Origin: Rubellimicrobium sp.
GTDB lineage: Bacteria > Pseudomonadota > Alphaproteobacteria > Rhodobacterales > Rhodobacteraceae
Direction of reading: 5' to 3'
NCBI GenBank assembly: GCA_019454835.1
Contig: JACFNP010000021.1
Coordinates: 1-52,545, forward strand
DNA: 52,545 nucleotides
Shown here piece by piece: positions 49,520-52,545 of this stretch. Under the pieces are notes generated by a model. It saw only the letters and a program-made list of their open reading frames with translations, had not been told where the DNA came from and searched no databases. The translations under genes were made by a program, and so were the position numbers. How positions within the stretch are numbered: position 1 is the first letter of the stretch; every line of letters starts with the position of its first letter.

Positions 49520-50036
49520 GCCGTTGAGCAATCGGCGCCGGGGATCTCTCCGGCGCCAGTCGTCGGCCGGGGACTGAGCGCGACTCCCGGCCGCCGTCGA
49601 AGATCTTGAACTTGATGATGATGCCGGTCAGCAGCGCCAGCACTACGCCGGCCGAGATCCCTGCACGCTGTCGGGGTGCTGCTCGCGCTGCTTGCCCCGC
49701 CGCTGCAGCGAGCAGCAATCCAATGGTCTGGTCGTGGGTATTGGGGCTGAATCGGCTGCAATTGACTGAGCTGCTTGGCGCGACAAGTTCACAACTTGTC
49801 ACTGCTGGCATCGGTGAAGCCTAGAAGGTGCAGGGTGCACAATTGTGCCCACCGCCGCACGGGACAGATGTGGCATTGCCGTGCCACCATTCCGGCGCAG
49901 CGAATCCCTGCCGCTCTTTGAATCTGTGAACCTGTGATCCGGGCCGGGCGTGTCGCTCCGGTCGAGGCGTCTGGCGCTTCCCGATGCGATGCCGCCCGGC
50001 CCGGCATTCACACACGCTGGCGTTCATGCCTGCAGA
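49520..50036. other. 517-base gap between copper block and tail genes
   Basis: No confident gene. On the minus strand a fragment reading RAGISAGVVLALLTGIIIKF (about 49600-49680) looks like one membrane helix of a decayed gene. Two palindromes stand out: GACAAGTT/AACTTGTC around CAC (49782-49800) and GCACAATTGTGC (49837-49848). These could be operators or the remains of an insertion junction. Confidence 0.45.
49782..49800. promoter_or_regulatory. Palindrome GACAAGTT-CAC-AACTTGTC
   Basis: Two perfect 8-base arms around CAC. No T-run follows on either strand. The spacing suits a dimeric repressor operator; the owner is unknown. It lies about 240 bases after the minus-strand DUF2793 gene ends and about 260 bases after the copper block. 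Confidence 0.35.
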
Positions 50037-51959
50037 TCAAAAGTCCGTCTCGACATAGACCCCGGCGCAGTCATAGGCGACGGCGGCGGCCGTTGCGCCG
50101 GTGTTGAGGAAGAGCCGCGGCGACAGGAACTGGGTTGCGGCGGGCAGATCGGCGCTGATCTCCTGTTCGAAGACTGCGCCGGAGACCTCGTCGACGACCC
50201 GCACCCAGACGGAGCTGCCATTCGGCGGGGCGGCGATGTAGAGGGTCAGCACGCCGCCAGTGGCGATGGCGAAGCTCGCCCCCATGTCGGTCTGCGTCGG
50301 GGCCCCGGTTCCATCGTTCGCGACCAGCTGCCATCGGGTGTGCGTGCCGCGCTGGAAGCCGATGCCGATGCAGTTCACCACGGCGGCCAAGGTCAACGTC
50401 GTCGCCAGCGCGGCCGTGGATCCGTAGAGACCGAAGAACCCCATCCCGGTCGCCTGCAGGGTCGTCAGCGACAGCCGCGTGACAAAGGTCCAGCCGCCAA
50501 GCCCCGCCGCATTGCCGCGCCAGCAGGCCCAGCCTGCGGAGCGCTGATCCGCCACTGAGTCAACGACTGCCGCCGAGGTCAGTCGCCAGCGTCGCATGGA
50601 GGTGGCGAGGTTCGTTGCGGCCAGTGCGGGCGTGGAAACGGTGCCGACCGAGGTGATCGGCAGGCCTTCGCTGTTGATCGTGGTGCCGGTAGAGGGCGAC
50701 CAGTTGGCGATGCGGTTCACCCCGAAGTGGGGTTGCAGCGGGAAGTCGCGGCCGGAGGGACGCATCACGTCGATCCACGGCGCCCCGGCGCGGCTGCGGG
50801 CGTAGATGGCGGCCTTGCCTGCGGGCGGCGGAGGCGGGGCGGCGGCCAGTCCCGGCAGGACCGTGGGCTGCGGCAGTTCCACCTGGCCGCTGGTGCGGTC
50901 GATCCGGATCGCATCAAAGAAGGTCGAGCCATCCGGGCTGACCTTGAAGCTGAAGTCGTCACTGCCGAGAAGGCCGATCAGCGCGCGGGCGGAAAAGCCC
51001 GTCTTGAAGGCAAAGGCCGCATCGTTCCCGGCCGCCGCTTTGTTGACCGTGGCCTCGATCCCGGCCCCGGCGTTGTTGAACAGGAGCGCTGGGGTGTTGA
51101 CCGAAACCCGATTGTAACTGTCTGCCGTTGCCCCGCCGAGGCCGAGCAGCTGCGCAGTCAGGTTGGCCTGGGGCATGCCGACCTGCGTGACGGCATTGGC
51201 GAAGGTGACCATCGGCGTGTTGATGACGGTCGTGCCCCCGGCCCCGGCGGTGGCCGAACCGATGTTGACGACCGTATTCGACCCCGACGCGCCACCCGTC
51301 CCGAGGTTCACGGTCTTGGTGACGCCGGTGGTCGTGGCCCCGGTGCCCATGCCGTATGTGGCGGTCGTCGTCGCTGTGCCGATGCTGGCCGAGGCCGCCG
51401 AGACCGTCACAGTGCCCGAGGCGGTCAGCGTCCCTGAGAAGGTCTTGTTCCCGGTGAAGGTCTGGGTACCCGCAAGGATCGCGAGTTCCGAAGACGTGTT
51501 CGGCAGCGTGTAGCTGCGGGTCGTAGCGGTGGAGATGCCCGAAAGCGAGAAGACCGCCTTCTTGGTCGGATCGGTGTCGTTGACGAGACTGAAGACCGCA
51601 TCCGAGATGTCGCTCGGCTCACCCACGACCTCCCAGGCGGCCCCGGTCCAGACGAGCAGCAAAGCCTCGTCCTCGACCCATGTCCGCCAGCCGATGCGCG
51701 GCGGGAGGCGTAGCCAGGCGCCGTCGTTCCAGAGGGCGATGTTTAGATCCCAGCCCACCCAGTCGCCGGTCGCGCCCGAGCCGACGATGTAGCGATCGCC
51801 ATCGGCGGGACTGACTGGCGATGCGGTCAGGTCCCGGTCAATAACGGAAAGCTGGACGAGTCCGTCGAGGATCCGCAGCGCCTCGTTATGGGTGACGTGC
51901 TTCTGGGCCTGCGCCGCGAGGATGTAGGGCAGCAGGAGATGGGTCGTGGCGTCGGGCAT
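50037..51959 (-). CDS. DUF2793 domain phage/GTA tail-fibre-like protein
   Basis: 640 residues. The N-terminal ~100 residues are DUF2793: LPYILAAQAQKHVTHNEALR, DGDRYIVGSGATGDWVGW and IALWNDGAWLRLPPRIGW. A long Ser/Thr/Gly-rich middle (TFTGNKTFSGTLTASGTVTV and similar) is typical of tail spikes and fibres. A beta-rich C-terminal part with a Cys near the end (AYDCAGVYVETDF) may bind receptors. DUF2793 genes commonly follow the host-specificity gene of Rhodobacterales prophages and gene transfer agents, which is exactly the position here: it begins 10 bases after that gene. It is the last gene of the tail module on this strand. Confidence 0.85.
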   Translation of the reverse strand: MPDATTHLLLPYILAAQAQKHVTHNEALRILDGLVQLSVIDRDLTASPVSPADGDRYIVGSGATGDWVGWDLNIALWNDGAWLRLPPRIGWRTWVEDEALLLVWTGAAWEVVGEPSDISDAVFSLVNDTDPTKKAVFSLSGISTATTRSYTLPNTSSELAILAGTQTFTGNKTFSGTLTASGTVTVSAASASIGTATTTATYGMGTGATTTGVTKTVNLGTGGASGSNTVVNIGSATAGAGGTTVINTPMVTFANAVTQVGMPQANLTAQLLGLGGATADSYNRVSVNTPALLFNNAGAGIEATVNKAAAGNDAAFAFKTGFSARALIGLLGSDDFSFKVSPDGSTFFDAIRIDRTSGQVELPQPTVLPGLAAAPPPPPAGKAAIYARSRAGAPWIDVMRPSGRDFPLQPHFGVNRIANWSPSTGTTINSEGLPITSVGTVSTPALAATNLATSMRRWRLTSAAVVDSVADQRSAGWACWRGNAAGLGGWTFVTRLSLTTLQATGMGFFGLYGSTAALATTLTLAAVVNCIGIGFQRGTHTRWQLVANDGTGAPTQTDMGASFAIATGGVLTLYIAAPPNGSSVWVRVVDEVSGAVFEQEISADLPAATQFLSPRLFLNTGATAAAVAYDCAGVYVETDF

Positions 51960-51969
51960 GGGATGGCCT

Positions 51970-52545
51970 TCAGAAGATCAGCGTGACGGTTTTCGGCGCG
52001 CCCCGCCCGACGAGGGCGGAGAGCTGATAGATGCGGATGTCGAGCGTGTCGCCGGGGCCGAGCAGCGCGCCCCAGTCAGCGGTCTGGGCGGCGGCGGTGT
52101 AGACCGCGCTGGTGGTGGCAGTTGTCAAGGATCGCTTGACAACTGCACTGTCGAGGATCTCGACCTCGTAGGCTTCGAGTTCCTCGGCCAGCGGCACCTC
52201 CAGCCCGCCCCAGCTGTCGGCCGCAAGCGCGCGGGACCGGCGCGTCCAGCGGATCGTCAGATCGCCGGGGGTGCGCGGTCTGCGCCACGGCTGTTCGACA
52301 TGGGCGACGGAGAACGGGCGAAGTCCCACGCCAACTGGCATGAAGGCCTGCGCCACATAAGTCTCGTCGCTGACCGGGCGGCGCGTCGGGCCGATGCGCC
52401 AGTTCCACGGGATGTCAAGATCGGCCTCGGCAATCGGCAGCGATGCCAGCGAGGCGTCGAGAACGACGACCCGCGCGCCAGCAGGCACCGGATTGCCCAT
52501 GGCCCCCTCTGTCCCGCGCTGGCCGCGCAGGAGCCGGGTCAGGCG
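51970..52545 (-). CDS. GTA/prophage host-specificity tail protein, C-terminal part (cut by window edge)
   Basis: The frame is open to the window edge (first visible codons encode RLTRLLRGQRGTEGAMGNPV) and ends with the stop at 51970. The visible ~191 residues match the C-terminal end of the large gp15-type tail protein of Rhodobacterales gene transfer agents: ARVVVLDASLASLPI, DIPWNWRIGP, DETYVAQAF, GVGLRPFSVAHVEQPWR, GDLTIRWTRRSRALAADSW and EAYEVEILDSAVVKRSLTT. Such proteins form the tail-tip baseplate with a TIM-barrel region upstream (outside the window). Whether this is a true GTA or a related prophage cannot be told from the fragment. The recognition is from memory of the family. Confidence 0.82.
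   Translation of the reverse strand, partial: RLTRLLRGQRGTEGAMGNPVPAGARVVVLDASLASLPIAEADLDIPWNWRIGPTRRPVSDETYVAQAFMPVGVGLRPFSVAHVEQPWRRPRTPGDLTIRWTRRSRALAADSWGGLEVPLAEELEAYEVEILDSAVVKRSLTTATTSAVYTAAAQTADWGALLGPGDTLDIRIYQLSALVGRGAPKTVTLIF

Noticed and set aside
49440..49811. Minus-strand 123-codon frame overlapping the end of the propeller gene
   Set aside because: It overlaps a well-supported gene and only ~20 residues look like a membrane helix; it is treated as a remnant within the gap.

Overview
This window comes from a high-GC alphaproteobacterium, most likely of the order Rhodobacterales (Paracoccus/Rhodobacter-like). The indications are a glgBCAX-pgm glycogen operon, gcvTHP behind a tandem glycine riboswitch, an azlCD pair, flavin-dependent ThyX, a probable CceR-type (LacI-family) site in front of pyruvate kinase, and a gene-transfer-agent-like tail protein at the right edge. 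No rRNA, tRNA or CRISPR array was seen. The genus cannot be fixed from the sequence alone.

Positions 1-39,988 look like ordinary chromosome. From left to right: the end of one LysR regulator and a second complete LysR regulator, a membrane-anchored protein of unknown function, a PuuR-like XRE-cupin regulator, and pheS with a translationally coupled 36-residue membrane peptide. A RES toxin/antitoxin pair follows, sitting between pheS and rplT-rpmI, then pykA with a small membrane protein. Next are N-formylglutamate amidohydrolase, a HAD phosphatase, a DUF5671-like membrane protein with a pilin-like partner, a uracil-DNA glycosylase convergent with thyX, gloA and an aldehyde dehydrogenase. The glycogen operon (kinase, glgB, glgC, glgA, glgX, pgm) is followed by a DoxX protein, a D-lyxose isomerase-like cupin, a PuuD-like amidotransferase, lepA, azlCD, gcvTHP, kynU, mazG and an M20 amidohydrolase. 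Ten copies of one ~90-base inverted-repeat element (TCATTGCGAGG...CCTCGCAATGA type) occupy seven intergenic gaps of this part only.

Positions 40,383-49,519 form an accessory copper-resistance block. It holds a solo DDE integrase, a membrane-anchored cytochrome c, two small Cys/His-rich exported proteins resembling CopL, a Tat-exported multicopper oxidase with a Met-rich insert, a YHS-domain copper P1B-ATPase behind a CueR-like promoter, a DUF411 protein, and an unusual secreted fusion of a Met-rich segment, DUF305 and a YVTN beta-propeller. Together these would oxidise, bind and pump out Cu(I). No CueR gene is present. The block carries none of the ~90-base repeats, which fits later acquisition.

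Positions 50,037-52,545 (minus strand) hold a DUF2793 tail-fibre-like protein and the C-terminal part of a gene-transfer-agent/prophage host-specificity tail protein that runs off the window.
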